A stretch of 64,000 nt of DNA from Eumeta japonica (lineage: Eukaryota > Arthropoda > Insecta > Lepidoptera > Psychidae), in assembly GCA_005406025.1 (NCBI GenBank), contig BGZK01001033.1:160567-224566 (forward strand), written 5' to 3'. Positions within the stretch are counted from its first letter, which is position 1. Every line of letters begins with the position of its first letter. This document shows, piece by piece, positions 12,897 to 24,198 of this stretch. A program made the position numbers and the translations under genes. The notes beneath the pieces were generated by a model, which saw nothing but the letters and a program-made list of their open reading frames with translations, did not search any database and was not told where the DNA came from.

Positions 12897-13200
12897 GTTC
12901 TATTCGACGGGAATAGCATCATCTCAATGTTGGTAGCTAGCGGTCTACCACCATAACCTTAATGAACAGTTTTCTGCCACGTACGGTAAAGCTTCGGAAT
13001 TACATATTATCATTAGTACTCCCAATTAACTAGGACAAAGGAATCTTCTAGAAAAGAGCTCACTGCATTCTAAAAGGGCGGTGATGTACTAACGACTCCC
13101 CCTCGGGTTACGCCCGGTTATGTCCACGGTCGGCGGTGAGCACCTACTCTCCGACGACTCGCATGCTCATTTGTCCCTTTAAAACCCTATAAAAGACAAA
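12897..13200 (+). pseudogene. LINE ORF2 C-terminal remnant
   Basis: One plus frame reads RSTTITLMNSFLPRTVKLRN, then a stop-broken LPIN...DKGIF..KRAHCILKGR, then a tail with TNDSPSGYARLCPRS. In Jockey/CR1-type LINEs the ORF2 C-terminus carries the signature RTVxLWNxLPxxVFPxxYD...FKKRxxxFLKGR, which this matches with several stops. No RT domain is attached, so this is a 3' fragment, as 5'-truncated LINE copies usually are. The 13200-13390 tail may be its 3' UTR. A remnant of the same type lies at 31560-31800 on the other strand. Confidence 0.78.
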
Positions 13201-13928
13201 ACTAAAAGCGAGATGAGTATAAATGTTACATCGAGCGGGTGAGCTGTACAAGCGTTGCGTCCAGGGGAGAAACAAAGAAGACTGTCCTGTCGTTGGATAA
13301 GCCCACGAGCTTCGGTCAATTGATATTTTTAAAAGCTACGGTCGTTACTGGCTGTGGTGTAGATAGACGAGGGCAACTTTTACAACCATGGAATGTATAA
13401 TGAAAAAATAATCATTATTGATCTCTCACAAATCCTACGAGGATCACCGAATTGCACAATCAATTCGTTTGTCTTTCGATTGCTGTTGTGCAAACATAAA
13501 CAATAGAATTTTGGCTATAAAATTTTATGAAGAGTGTTTTAAATTATACAATGGAAATATTAACTGATTTTCCAATGAATCTTTATGGAAATGTTAACTT
13601 TCAGTTGGAAATTTTTACAATTTCATTTTTAATGCATTATAAATGGCACCTAAGCAATTGAGCTTTGCTCGTCTTCTGTCGAAGTTGTCGTGAGAATACG
13701 ATAACTTTCTAAGGGAAAAGAAACCTGCTTACGTTCATTTCAAATAATAAATATTTAGATATGTAATAAAATAATATATAAAATTGATTTACGTATTTTA
13801 TTTACGTTGCGCCATCTGTAGTTTCTGTTATATATTGCCATTCGTTGTTGAGAACCAATAAAATAGCTACATTGTAATTACCTCAGAACAATAAGAAATA
13901 GCGTGATAAAGCAAGGTTTCGAATTTTT
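13201..13928. other. No gene seen
   Basis: Possible LINE 3' UTR to about 13390, then AT-rich DNA. A CTCF-type AGATGGCGC word lies on the minus strand at 13809-13817. Confidence 0.5.
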
Positions 13929-14700
13929 AGGGTTCCTTATCTCTAAATGAAAAAATAAAAACGAATTCTTATAGCATTACTCGTGTGTGCCTCTGTCTGT
14001 CTATCTGTCCGTCTGTCACAGTCAGTTTGCTTTGAATCTACTGGACCGATTGAATTAATATTTGGTACATATAGTGTCTCTGTGAACCAAACACGGGTAT
14101 AATTGAATTTCGAACGTGAATAATTGAATTTTCAATAAGACTCACTTTTGAGGGATAAATTAGAAAATTAAAAATAAAGTTATGTAAACTGTATCAAATG
14201 AAGAATAAGATATCAAATGAAATCGCTTATTACGAGGGTCTCGAAAATTTTTGTAATTTCAAAGTTAAATAAGACAATCGATGCAAATTAATCATTCCAT
14301 CCCTTCTCTACGAAACTACTGCGCCTGAAATCCTGAAAATAATAAAAAGCAATTTACTTACAGATTACAGGGAAACTTATAAGAAGTCTACAGTTTGCTT
14401 CGTTTCGGTTCGTTTCCACGTCCTCCGCTACACAAACTGACAGTCGCTAAGTACGTGAACGCGTACTTGTGTGTATCAGATTATTTTTGTTTTTTTTACT
14501 CCATCATTTAAGATAGTATATGTCGCTGCTCTTAAGAAATAACATACAAGCGTCAAACTTGGCGTGATCATAGTACAAACTTAAGTAAAACAATAAATAA
14601 AATTTGGCTAAGTTAGAATGGCGCTCGTGCTAAGAATCCGCAAATTGATGAATGAAAATAAACATCAAATGCGAGTGTAACTCGCTTTTGGCCGGATTTA
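13929..14700 (-). mobile_element. Apparently full-length ~770-bp non-coding repeat (family G), reverse orientation
   Basis: Read on the minus strand it begins CCGGCCAAAAGCGAGTTACA and ends with a GACAGACGGACAGATAGACA tract and AGGAACCCTAAAAA. The 5' GGCCAA, the 3' GGAACCCTAAAAA, the gacagacgg-type tract before it and the total length all parallel 37150-37923, while the interiors differ. It includes CAATCGGTCCAGTAGATTC, a word typical of lepidopteran repeat tails. Confidence 0.65.
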
Positions 14701-14965
14701 TCTTAACTTGTTTTTATTTCATATATTGTGCCACAGATTTTCAATGTGTTATCTATTGAAACACAGAGAACAGAAATTAAAATGTTAAAACGACGCCAAA
14801 TTACGACGCAAGTGACTCGCGCACGTGTAGATGCGTACAATAAATACAACAGAATTCGACATCGGCGTCATCTATGGTACACTATTATAACTATGAATTA
14901 TTCTGCAAGTCAAATTTATTCATGCATTTCTCAAAAAATTTTAATGGTCAGTTATTCGCTAGTCT

Positions 14966-15230
14966 GGGGGGGGGGGTGTCACAGTCCCAATATTTTGATA
15001 TTTTTAAATACATGATTTAGGGATATGCGACTATACGAAAAAAAGTTTCGTCGAAAACTTTAAAAAATTCTACAATCCAATTACAGCACCACACGGTGGG
15101 TTCAATTGTGAATCTAAATCATCCAGAGACCTATTCAGATACACATGAAAAAATTATGTTAATCGGTCGAACCGTTTAGGAGTTCAGTGACTAACATTCA
15201 TACAGAAAAGGTAGGTAATTATAAATTGCA
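14966..15230 (+). repeat. Probable dispersed-repeat fragment with a G11 run
   Basis: Begins with eleven G (14966-14976) and contains TTAATCGGTCGAACCGTTTA then GGAGTTCAGTGACTAACATT, resembling the closing parts of lepidopteran dispersed repeats. Boundaries are uncertain. Confidence 0.4.
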
Positions 15231-15384
15231 CCTTTATACAATTTGAATTTTTTTTTAACCTGAACTTTAGAAAAATTTGTGAAACCAGCTAAAAGTCAAC
15301 ATTTACTTGTTTTCTCCGAAATATTGTCCGTCTTGCGATATAGCGAGAATCAATAAGTAAATTCAATTTATAGAAATATTAAAT

Positions 15385-15645
15385 CAGCTCACAGGTTAAG
15401 AGCCACCTTACAAGCAGGAGGTACCGGGTTTGTTTAGACCACGTAAAAATTGACGAATGAGTTAATTCAACTTAAACTTAACTCAAACCATTCGCCCTTG
15501 CCTCAGGGATCTTGTAAGCTGTCGGTATTGGTCGTTCTTTGTCGTTGATGTCATCGATCGTTAGCATCTCCTACTTTCACTGGGCCAGAATGGAAGGTTT
15601 AAAGGCCTAGTTCCTCAACTTGAAACAAAAAGGTCCTGAAAGGAT
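15385..15645. other. Balanced-composition segment, possible regulatory element or repeat
   Basis: Contains CAAGCAGGAGGTACCGGG, GCCTCAGGGATCTTGTAAGC and the palindromic ATCGATCG. No coding or transposon motif was recognised. Confidence 0.2.
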
Positions 15646-16091
15646 TGATTGAGCGTTGTAGTAATTGAAAGCTTGATACAACAACAACATTAATTTAAAT
15701 CAGAAGTAGTTGGTATTTCGTTAACAAACTATATAAGTAAAATGAACAAGAAAAGTTTCTTTGGAGGCTTAAGTACACCACTTAATGAACATTTTTGATA
15801 GATGGAGATGTATTGATTGAGATTGGAGATATAGAGAACTCGATAAAATTTAAAATCTTTTGATGAAGCTGTTCTCCATTCCATAAACGTTTTTGAATTA
15901 CTGTTACTATATATTAATTGAAATTTCAATGTATTGTAAAATAAAATCAGTGATTACATTGTCTTTGCTCTCTTAAGTAGTCGTCCACAATTGGTTCATA
16001 AATAATGGAGGGACTTTGCACTGATTGGTTTTTAAAATTATGTAATTGGTTACGTAACTTGCAATTAAAGTCATCGTAACTAAATTTTGCG

Positions 16092-16267
16092 TATCGAAAA
16101 TAAGAAATACCATCCTTTTTCATAGTTTCTTATGTATTATTTTTGGAATTTTTAACAGAACAATTCAACGTCGTAACTAAAGGTAAGACGTTGACTTGCT
16201 CTGTTAAGAAATGCAAAAACAACACATAAAAAGCTATGAAAAGGGATGGTATTTCTTATTTTCGATA
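16092..16267. repeat. Long inverted repeat (81-bp arms, 14-base loop)
   Basis: The left arm (16092-16172) begins TATCGAAAATAAGAAATACC and the right arm (16187-16267) ends GGTATTTCTTATTTTCGATA. Aligned by eye without gaps the 81-bp arms differ at about 10 positions, mostly transitions; the loop is 14 bases. Weaker symmetry continues outward (TAACTAA at 16078, TTAGTT near 16276). There is no ORF. It is a fold-back element or hairpin RNA source. Confidence 0.9.
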
Positions 16268-18399
16268 AGAAAAAGTTAGTTTATTCATAATAGGTGCTCA
16301 GTCATGAATTATAATGAGTATTCATTTAAAATAGCTTCAAAAGTCGAGATATAAATCGACTTAAAAGAAATAGACCTAAGCAACACCGATCTCGTATTAA
16401 TTGCGTTGCCACAGTATTTGGTCGCTTAACAATAGAGACTACTACTAATGGAGTCACCTCTTTTATTTATTTCTTTATTTTTTCTTTTATATTTATACAA
16501 ATCAAAATTACCTCTAAAGGGAAATTATCAATAGATTAAACCGTTTCAAACAAAAATTTTGCTTATTATATTTAAATTTGTTTTTTAGAAAATTATATGT
16601 AAGAATTGTGTTCTTTGAAATATTTTAATGTTTAATGAATCACAATATTATTTTATTAAATAAATAATTAGAAAATTTCATATTACTATACCCTATACAC
16701 TTTAAAAATTATCGATTTATTTCATGTACATTTTCACCAACATTATGAAATTAAAGGTTCATATTAATTTAAATCTTAAGTGATCCTACATTAAGCTTTA
16801 TTATGAAGTAAAATATACGATACTTTTTTTATGCATTCAACCAAAAAACAGTAATAAACATTTAAAATAATATTAAACCACTCCACTGATGTCTGGTTTT
16901 AGAACAGCACGTGTTAGTTGTAAAAAAAATAGGATTTATTGTTTTCCAATAACAAAATAAACGTTACTTGTTCTATTTGCATTCAAAAATTAACATTATG
17001 TTATCACATTTTGGTTGAGAAGTCAGATAATAAATAATGTTCCTTTCCTTTTTTTTCTTTGGCACTGCAAAATGGTATTGTAAAATGTGAGACTGAGACA
17101 TCAAATACATTTTGAGCCATTTTTCGCCGTGAATAAAGTATGCGACTGTGAATCTTCTCCTTTTTATACACCTATGATTAAAATATTAAAAAAATAACTG
17201 CATTAAGATAGCAATGCATTAACCAGAACTACTATACTTGAATTACTTACATAATTTTTTCAATATAATTTTGCCGAAAGTTCTCCATTAGATGGCGCTT
17301 CTAGCATAATAGTTTTAGGAACAAAGAAATGTTAAATGCACATTTCCCCAACAAATGGATTAGTCGCCACCGGCTCATTAAGTTGCAGCTGCGTCCTTTA
17401 GACTACCTAGACTTTTTTATATGGAGGTGCTTAAAAACGAAGCGTACAAAGCTCGTTGTTATGTTGTTGACGAATTAAAGGTGAAGGTATTTAACCTTTT
17501 TCAGAAAATTCGTCATAGATCGGTGTTGGGAGCCAAAGAAAGTGTATAGGAACGAATGCACATACGCGTTCCCGATCTTTGAACATTTTCTTTTGAGTAC
17601 ATGGTTTATGAATTGCAATAATAAAAAGACATTTGAAACTCATTTCAGTGAAACTTCATAAGCTTACTTCAATTACAATAATTCTTGTATTTTGGTGCTG
17701 CATGAGGAATAATTATTGTAAAGTTTGACTAACTAATTTTTTAAGATTATTTGGCCCCACACAGCTACTGGTATAAAATGGAAATGCATTAAACAAAAAG
17801 AATGTGACAGTTATTTATTTATGCATAACTATGACGCTTAAAACAATGTGTACTAATTTATTTTTTATTAAGAAAAGAGAGAAAACACCAAAAGAAAATT
17901 TGCTCTCGTACGTTTATAAGTTTTCGTGATAGGATTGTACTTGAATAAGCTTTCCTGTACATAATAACATATAACAATATGTATAACATGTAATGAAAGA
18001 GTAAATACGGGACTCAAAGTTGTGCAACGCACAAGACACAATATTGCGACAAAGAAAACGAGTAATACAATATCTAAAGACATGTAAGTTGTAAAAATAA
18101 AAATAAAATTGTCTTAAATATGTGATCGTGAACAAAGTTCTTGTTTTACTAGTGATTTTTCCCGTGAAAAAAGTATTCAATAATTTAAATCATCCATCAA
18201 GAGCGTTAAGAGCAACATACATAATATTTGTGAAAATCACCTTAACCTTCAATTAACACTCAAAGTCACAACCCTAACATAAACAGTGATAAAATCGTAC
18301 TAATTATTTCACGTACCAATATACACACTTGAATAGTTTATACAATGTTCGTTCTGCAAGAAATATCTTTCATAGAGGCAAGATTTAATCAAGGCGACA
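16268..18399. other. No gene seen
   Basis: AT-rich, with a CTCF-type TTAGATGGCGCT word at 17288-17299 and slightly more complex sequence at 17340-17590. The minus frames at 17868-18180 overlap each other and lack features. Confidence 0.55.
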
Positions 18400-18560
18400 A
18401 ATATCTCTGTATACGAAACGATTTTGGCGCGAATAACCATTGGAAACTAGTTCGAACCACTTTGGATCGGTTCATGCTAGCTTTGCCAAGTTATGTCACC
18501 TGGATGCGCGGATATTGCGATTAATGGATTAGCTTGAATTTAAACGTGCTTAAACCATGT
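18400..18560. promoter_or_regulatory. Candidate element with Otx-type site
   Basis: GCGATTAATGGATTAGC contains GGATTA (bicoid/Otx-class TAATCC) beside ATTAAT, and the segment also has TCACCTGG (E-box). Motif evidence only. Confidence 0.22.
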
Positions 18561-19339
18561 CAAGATTACAGGCTTAGTTCCTATATGAAACACGTTCGTA
18601 AAATCAATGTAATCCTTACAAGGCACAATGTATGCAACTACATGGCTATATAAATCTTTGTATTCGTCCATTTTTGCCCATAGATAATGAATAACATCAA
18701 ATAAGAAATATAAAAAAAAAAATAATTCGTGCTGTCACTTGATTATAAATAGAGATGTAGTCTCTTTGCATTTGTCTGGTAGTTTGTTATTACTTTTCAA
18801 GACAAACAGACATCTTGACTACCAATCGTTAGATAATTTCTTGTCTGTGACCAGTACTCATTCGGTGCTAACAGATGGTGTTTGAAACAAAAAAGACAAA
18901 AATAATGAGTAATTCGAAATACTAATGGAAGTGCTATCTGTTAAAGAATTAACTAATAAACATACTAAATTACAATTTTTAGCTTTTTAAATGGATTTTT
19001 CGTCATGTTTTATTTTATACAGAAGTATCTCACTGAAAGCCCTGATTTTCATTATGTATTAATGGTTATGGTTATTTAAATATAATGGTTGCCAAAGTCA
19101 TGGAGAAACACATTTCATTACAACTCAATAATATATTGAAAGGTGTCCGTCCAATTATGATAAATATTTTTATAGCAAGTTTAAATTAGGATTGAATTTA
19201 CTGAAAATTCTTGTTTTAAGGCAAATATAAATTGATTTGTAATAATTTTTTTTTAATTCATTTATTCATATAAATCAAGTTTCATCCGTCGTACTAATTC
19301 ATTCACGCTTCCATGTAAGTTCTTGATATGTAGAAAATG
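18561..19339. other. No gene seen
   Basis: AT-rich sequence with A runs (18710-18725) and no supported feature. Confidence 0.6.
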
Positions 19340-19780
19340 TATCTCCCGACGAGGGCAATGAGCGTTAATCAGACCCCTCCAGAGCGCGGGGTGACGCGCC
19401 GTGGGCGGCGTCCGCATTCGCGCTCCCTTCAGACAAAGGGCCGCTTTTGTGTCGGTGAAGAATGGTCACCTTAATGCGTTCGCGCTGACGAACCGACTTT
19501 AGCTTTACTGATTAAATGTTTTTGTTATTGTAATTAATACTTCATTACTGTAAACCGTAAACGTATATCGATGGGCCCTTCGTAGAGAAGAGACAATCGA
19601 TCTTTAACGTGTGCACTTGGAGGCACGTATTGTGGTTCCTATTTTTGAAGACTCGCCGATCGGTCGGTATCGAAATGCAGGAAGCGCCTCACCGGCACGG
19701 GGCGAGGACAGGACCGGCCTTTTTCTGTTTATGCCGGAAAACGTGTCCGGATGGCCGAGTGCTAGCGACTGAGTGTACAC
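19340..19780. promoter_or_regulatory. GC-rich island, candidate cis-regulatory element
   Basis: About 440 bp including GCGTTAATCAGAC, AGACAAAGGGCCGC (reverse of a TCF-like CCCTTTG), CGATCGGTCGG and GCATTAACATTAA just after it. All frames are interrupted. Confidence 0.28.
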
Positions 19781-20390
19781 AAAACTAATCCGATTTTGTA
19801 CATCAGATTGCTTTTATGGAACCGTTTTATTTGTCGCTGTGGGATTGTCTATTTACACCGTTGTTGTAAACAATTAATTGTGCATTAACATTAAATACTG
19901 TCCAGAATGCACTTTTTTTTTAATAATTACAAATTACACATACTACAGTCTGAGTAGCACATTAAGTTTGCATACGGATAGTTACTACTTTGTTTTTAAA
20001 CAATTTCCGGTAATTGTCCCTAAAACACATTAAAAAATCTAAAACTACTTTGAGTAAGGAGCATAATTTCATTATTTGGAAAATCCATAAGTTAACGCTT
20101 CATAAAGCTCATTTAATATCATAATAAAAACAAATTGTATTGGAGAACGAAATAAAAATATCCTCATTAACCGATAAAAAAAGGAATAAAAAAAATAAGT
20201 TAATTATTTACAGTGATATCTACAAGCGCCGACCGATAATTGCAATATTTTAATCTATTTGATGGGTTTAAAATACATACGTATCATAATGAATTTTAAT
20301 AACTACATTTTTATGAACAAATTCTACGGATTAGGCTAACGATATTCAATACGAAATTATATGCAGTAATTCTAAAGGTAATAAAAGCAA
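19781..20390. other. No gene seen
   Basis: AT-rich, no supported feature. Confidence 0.6.
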
Positions 20391-20975
20391 GTTCGAACAG
20401 GACCCACACTCTGAGGCTTCCGTACAAACTTAATTATGTATGTAGACATTTTGTCTGTCTAAAGTCTCAGTGAGTTTTGTCTGTTTTCGATATCGATACT
20501 GGATAGATATCGGTCTCGGGAACTCCGAAACTTTTCATTTAAAAAAAAATTAAAAGTTAAAAAATGTTCTTCCACATATTGGTCTATATTCCAATTGCGA
20601 ATGTAAATTCTAATCATATTTTTTTTATATTATTACTAAATAATCGATTTTCAGGTATTTTCCTTTACTTGCGCTGTGAGAGTTCTAGGTCAGTGGGAAG
20701 TATCCTGTAGGTTTCCATTTACTTATAACTTTCAAAATATAAGGCATATAAAAGTTCGTATTTTGGCAATATTTTCTGTTTACGTACTTAGAAATATAGA
20801 ATTTTTACCGGTATTTCAGTATAATTTCAACTTGAAACCTCCACGCATTCTTGAGAAAAAGGGTCTTGGCCGACGGACGGACAGACGAATAAATAGATAA
20901 ACGGACAGACAAACTGAAGGACAACGAAGGATACTATGACGGCATCTTTTTCCTTTAGAGACACGGAATCATGAT
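20391..20975 (+). mobile_element. Decayed family G repeat
   Basis: Contains GAGGCTTCCGTACAAACTT near its left end and AAGGGTCTTGGCCGACGGAC near its right end, followed by a decayed TCTTTTTCC...CACGGAATC block in the place where related elements have GTTTTTCC...TACGGAACCC. Order and spacing fit a diverged copy of the same broad family. Confidence 0.5.
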
Positions 20976-21829
20976 TGCGAATGTGAAGTTTTGCGGCTGT
21001 TAAAATAATCATTTAAATTGATCCTGATTTTGCGCGTGATACTCCAATGCAAAAAACTAATCACAGAAAAGACACACAAACATAAAACGTGTTATTTGAA
21101 AATTAATAATACTTTTGCAGGCGCTCAGTGCTACGATTTTATAATAGTATCGAGCAAAAAGTTAGCAATGATATCTGAAGATTCCTGACTCAATCGCGCC
21201 TATTAGACAATAGATTGAAATAAGAGCCACACAGAATTTGTTCTGAATTTATACCTCGATACCCTAGATTTCGGTGACACATTTCTGTGAGTTAATTTGA
21301 ATTAGAATTGAAGGCGGAAGCTGGATTGAGATTCCCTAATACATAAGGCGAATGAATTCATGCTGCAGAGTTGCGGACAAAAACCAGATAGACCAGAGAA
21401 CCCACAAATTCTAGTCCTTTCAAATTTATTGATTTGCTTTGTCTTTTCATTTATATAAGTATTAAAAGGATTAAAAAATAACAATTATTACAACACTTAC
21501 ATGTATTTTGAATACGATTTAACCTTTCATAAATGAAAAATAAACTTATTTACGACCACAGGACCTCAAATTGGAGAATTAAACACTAGAAAGGTAATAA
21601 ATATACTTAATACCACTGAATAAAACACTGGGTAAAAAGTGATCAATGTATCTTTCTGTCATCATTTCTTTTACTCTAAAAAACTATTCGTCAAATTACA
21701 GTAGATAAAGCAACGTTATATTTTTGGAAAATATAAAAACGCGTCTGATCTATTCGTTGGCCAGGACGTCGATGTTCCGAGGTAAATCCAGAATCTTTTC
21801 ACCGGACGGAAAGCCGCGATGTATAATCC
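20976..21829. other. No gene seen
   Basis: AT-rich, no supported feature. Short frames only. Confidence 0.6.
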
Positions 21830-22060
21830 TCGGTATTTGTGTCAACAAATCATCCGGGGCCGCGGCGCGTCAGTTACGGCGACTTAGTCAAGATTACGGC
21901 GGCGCGTGAGTGCGGTCCCCTCGCCCGCCGTCCGCGGCCCGTCCCCGCCGGCGCGGATGGTGACAGGCAGATAACATTTTACGCAAGACAGTTCCTGAAA
22001 ACACTGAGAATTATTGTCCGAGGAAAAGATTTTGTCTGCCGCCGCGACGTAGCGGTTTTC
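21830..22060. other. GC-rich island
   Basis: A GC peak at 21855-21965 (GGGGCCGCGGCGCG, then CCCGCCGTCCGCGGCCCG). Short overlapping frames on both strands have no recognisable features. Confidence 0.22.
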
Positions 22061-22732
22061 AGTCAGAATTTGAGGAACTGTTCGATATTGAATTATTAAA
22101 TTTATCCGAGTAGAATCCTGTTTTAATTTCGTAATCATTGATTAATTAACCATTTAGTTTTTGTTTCATTAATGTGATGGACCAGGCGCACGCGAAAGGA
22201 ACGCTTAACGGTAGTAGACTGTAGACTAAATGCAGTACTGTGATAGTGCAGTGGAGTGCAGGTTTAATGTAGCATGCACCTGCATTAGGCTGTGCCAAAA
22301 AAAAAAATCGGAATTTTTTTTTTTCATACTTTCCGCTCAAAATACCGTAAAAATGTTGAAACAAAAGCCCTTTTCAAACGGGAGTTCGTAATTTTAATTT
22401 GAAGAGGTCCTCCATGGAGCCTGAAGTTTTCCTATTGAATTAACACGGGGAACATGACTTTTTTCATTATTTACTTCCGCAAGCTTTGAAGATTTTATTT
22501 TTTCATTAAATAAACTATTGAACCTTATTTGGCATAAATTTTGAACAAAAAATTATATTGGATCAAATTACTACCATCAATCCTTGATTTGTTATGGAGC
22601 TTTATAGTATCATTTTTCCCGAAATATCATGTTTTTTTTTATATTTTTCCGCTAAACTATCCAAGATAGAACAAAACAAATTCTTCTTTCAAAAAGTGAC
22701 CAATTAGACTGGTCGATTTTCGACCAATCGAA
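22061..22732. other. No gene seen
   Basis: AT-rich with A and T runs at 22298-22323. A small TGGTCGA/TCGACCA inverted pair lies at 22710-22726, just before the GC-rich block. Confidence 0.55.
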
Positions 22733-22852
22733 TTGAGACGGCCGTTCGTGGGTCTTCTACACCCTGTTAAGGATGCAGGTACGGGCATGAACCAAAAGCT
22801 CGGACCCGGGCTTCTTCTCGCAGGGAACACCATCCTTGGGCCGGCGGCTGAT
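22733..22852 (+). repeat. Duplicated unit, copy 1 (partner near 23635)
   Basis: TTGAGACGG, then TGGGTCTTCTACACCCTGT, a GGTACGGGCATG stretch, CCGGGCTTCTTCTCG, and a GATG near the end. The same landmarks occur in the same order at 23635-23752 with substitutions and small gaps. Confidence 0.7.
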
Positions 22853-23634
22853 GTAGTTTGCCTTTTGGTATCTTTCAGGCGTAGACTGGTATGCGCGGTT
22901 GAAAGTAACCGCGCACCACCGGGCGCCCCCGAGGTTATATTGTGTCAGTCAGCGGAGAGGCGAGCGTAGTTGAGCCCGCTGTGCTGCTCGGTGTGTGCCG
23001 GTCATTGGCGATCCGTGCGGCAGGAGCTTGGACATCCAACAGCAGCTATCACGACGACACGATGGCGGTCCAGATATCTTCGCTCGATTCTTCCTTTCGA
23101 GATGTAGTGTTTTTCTCAATATACAATATTACTTTCTTCTTAATTCAGAGATGACATTTGTTTAGAGGTCACACATGAGGGTTTCAATCGCGGGCGCAAG
23201 TGCAATACCAGGCGCCTCGCCATTCGCAGCGTGGTAGACAGGTAGCGTCGGCCGTATTCAGCGGCCGTCGAGCGCGGAGAGCGGCCGTACCAGTGCGTTT
23301 TCGTAAGCACGTCCGTGGTGGCCGCAGTGCCGTCTCGCCTGCATTTCAATAATTAAAGATGTAGCGACATCGGCTTTGGTGCTATGTTTGTCCGGGGATC
23401 TCAATTTTGAGGGTAGTTGCAGCACGCAGGTCGGTCCGGGGCACGGCGCGCGTATTCGGTAGCACTTACGCGCGCAGGACGGCCTGCGTTAGCCTCCGCG
23501 GGCGTCGGGCGCAACCTCAACGGCATTACTAGTTGCTGGAGGTATTCGCAAAGTCGATCGCACTCGCGGGAGCGGAGGTTGTCCGGAGGGTCGGTGCCAC
23601 ACGTCCGTCAGCTATCAATATCTGCCACCGAATG

Positions 23635-23752
23635 TTGAGACGGTCGTGGGTCTTCCACACCCTGTAAGCGGGGGCGGGTACGGGACGGAGGACTTGCCTC
23701 ATGCCCGGGCGTCTTCTCGTTGGGGATACGACCCCGACGGTCCAGTGGTGAT
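23635..23752 (+). repeat. Duplicated unit, copy 2 (partner near 22733)
   Basis: TTGAGACGGTCGTGGGTCTT, CCACACCCTGT, GGGTACGGGAC, CCCGGGCGTCTTCTCG, then GGTGATG. The repeat distance is about 900 bp, consistent with tandem regulatory monomers but also with a nested insertion. Confidence 0.7.
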
Positions 23753-24146
23753 GGCCCCATTTCAGGGGTCCATACTTGAAGATTTCCCGAGGCAGCCGGA
23801 GATCAAGAGGAGTTCTCAGTGGGTACACCGTCATCGTCCTCGACCGTCACGGCCGTCTCTGGGAGTGATGGTGAAGTGAAGTGCGCTCTTCGGACCCGCG
23901 GTGGTGCGGAGCGCGGGGTAAGGACGGAGAAAGGACGCGGCGCGACGACGCGTGTAGCGCTGATGGGCGCACTACGGATACCCGGAGTTATGCGAGCTCA
24001 CGACGGGCGGGACACGGGCGACCTGCATTGGAATGCATTTCGGAAGCAAAACTAACGCGAATTCATATCTTTATTTATTAAATAAATCTATATGTACAAA
24101 TCTTGTTATTGTATATATTTTACTATAAAATTGCACCGAAAAAGTG

Positions 24147-24198
24147 ATGTTTCCTATATACACATTACGAGTTCACGTAATGTGTGTATAGGAAACAT
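24147..24198. repeat. Hairpin, 23-bp arms
   Basis: Arms 24147-24169 and 24176-24198 are complementary at 22 of 23 positions around a 6-base loop (AGTTCA). The left arm starts ATGTTTCCTATATACACATT. It lies about 90 bases past the end of the GC-rich retrotransposon-like block. Confidence 0.88.

Larger units (their letters stand above)
22733..24056 (+). mobile_element. GC-rich block, probably 5' region and ORF1 start of a non-LTR retrotransposon
   Basis: About 1.3 kb of GC-rich DNA with an abrupt change at 24056 to AT-rich sequence. A unit starting TTGAGACGG and continuing TGGGTCTTC.ACACCCTGT occurs twice, near 22733 and 23635. Near the end one frame reads GDQEEFSVGTPSSSSTVTAV then SGSDGE, a Ser/Thr-rich acidic stretch of the kind found at the start of ORF1 in R1-clade elements. 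Frames are broken, and no RT, endonuclease or zinc-knuckle motif was found. Inference: 5'-UTR monomers plus a degenerate ORF1 start. A GC-rich host sequence remains possible. Confidence 0.45.
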
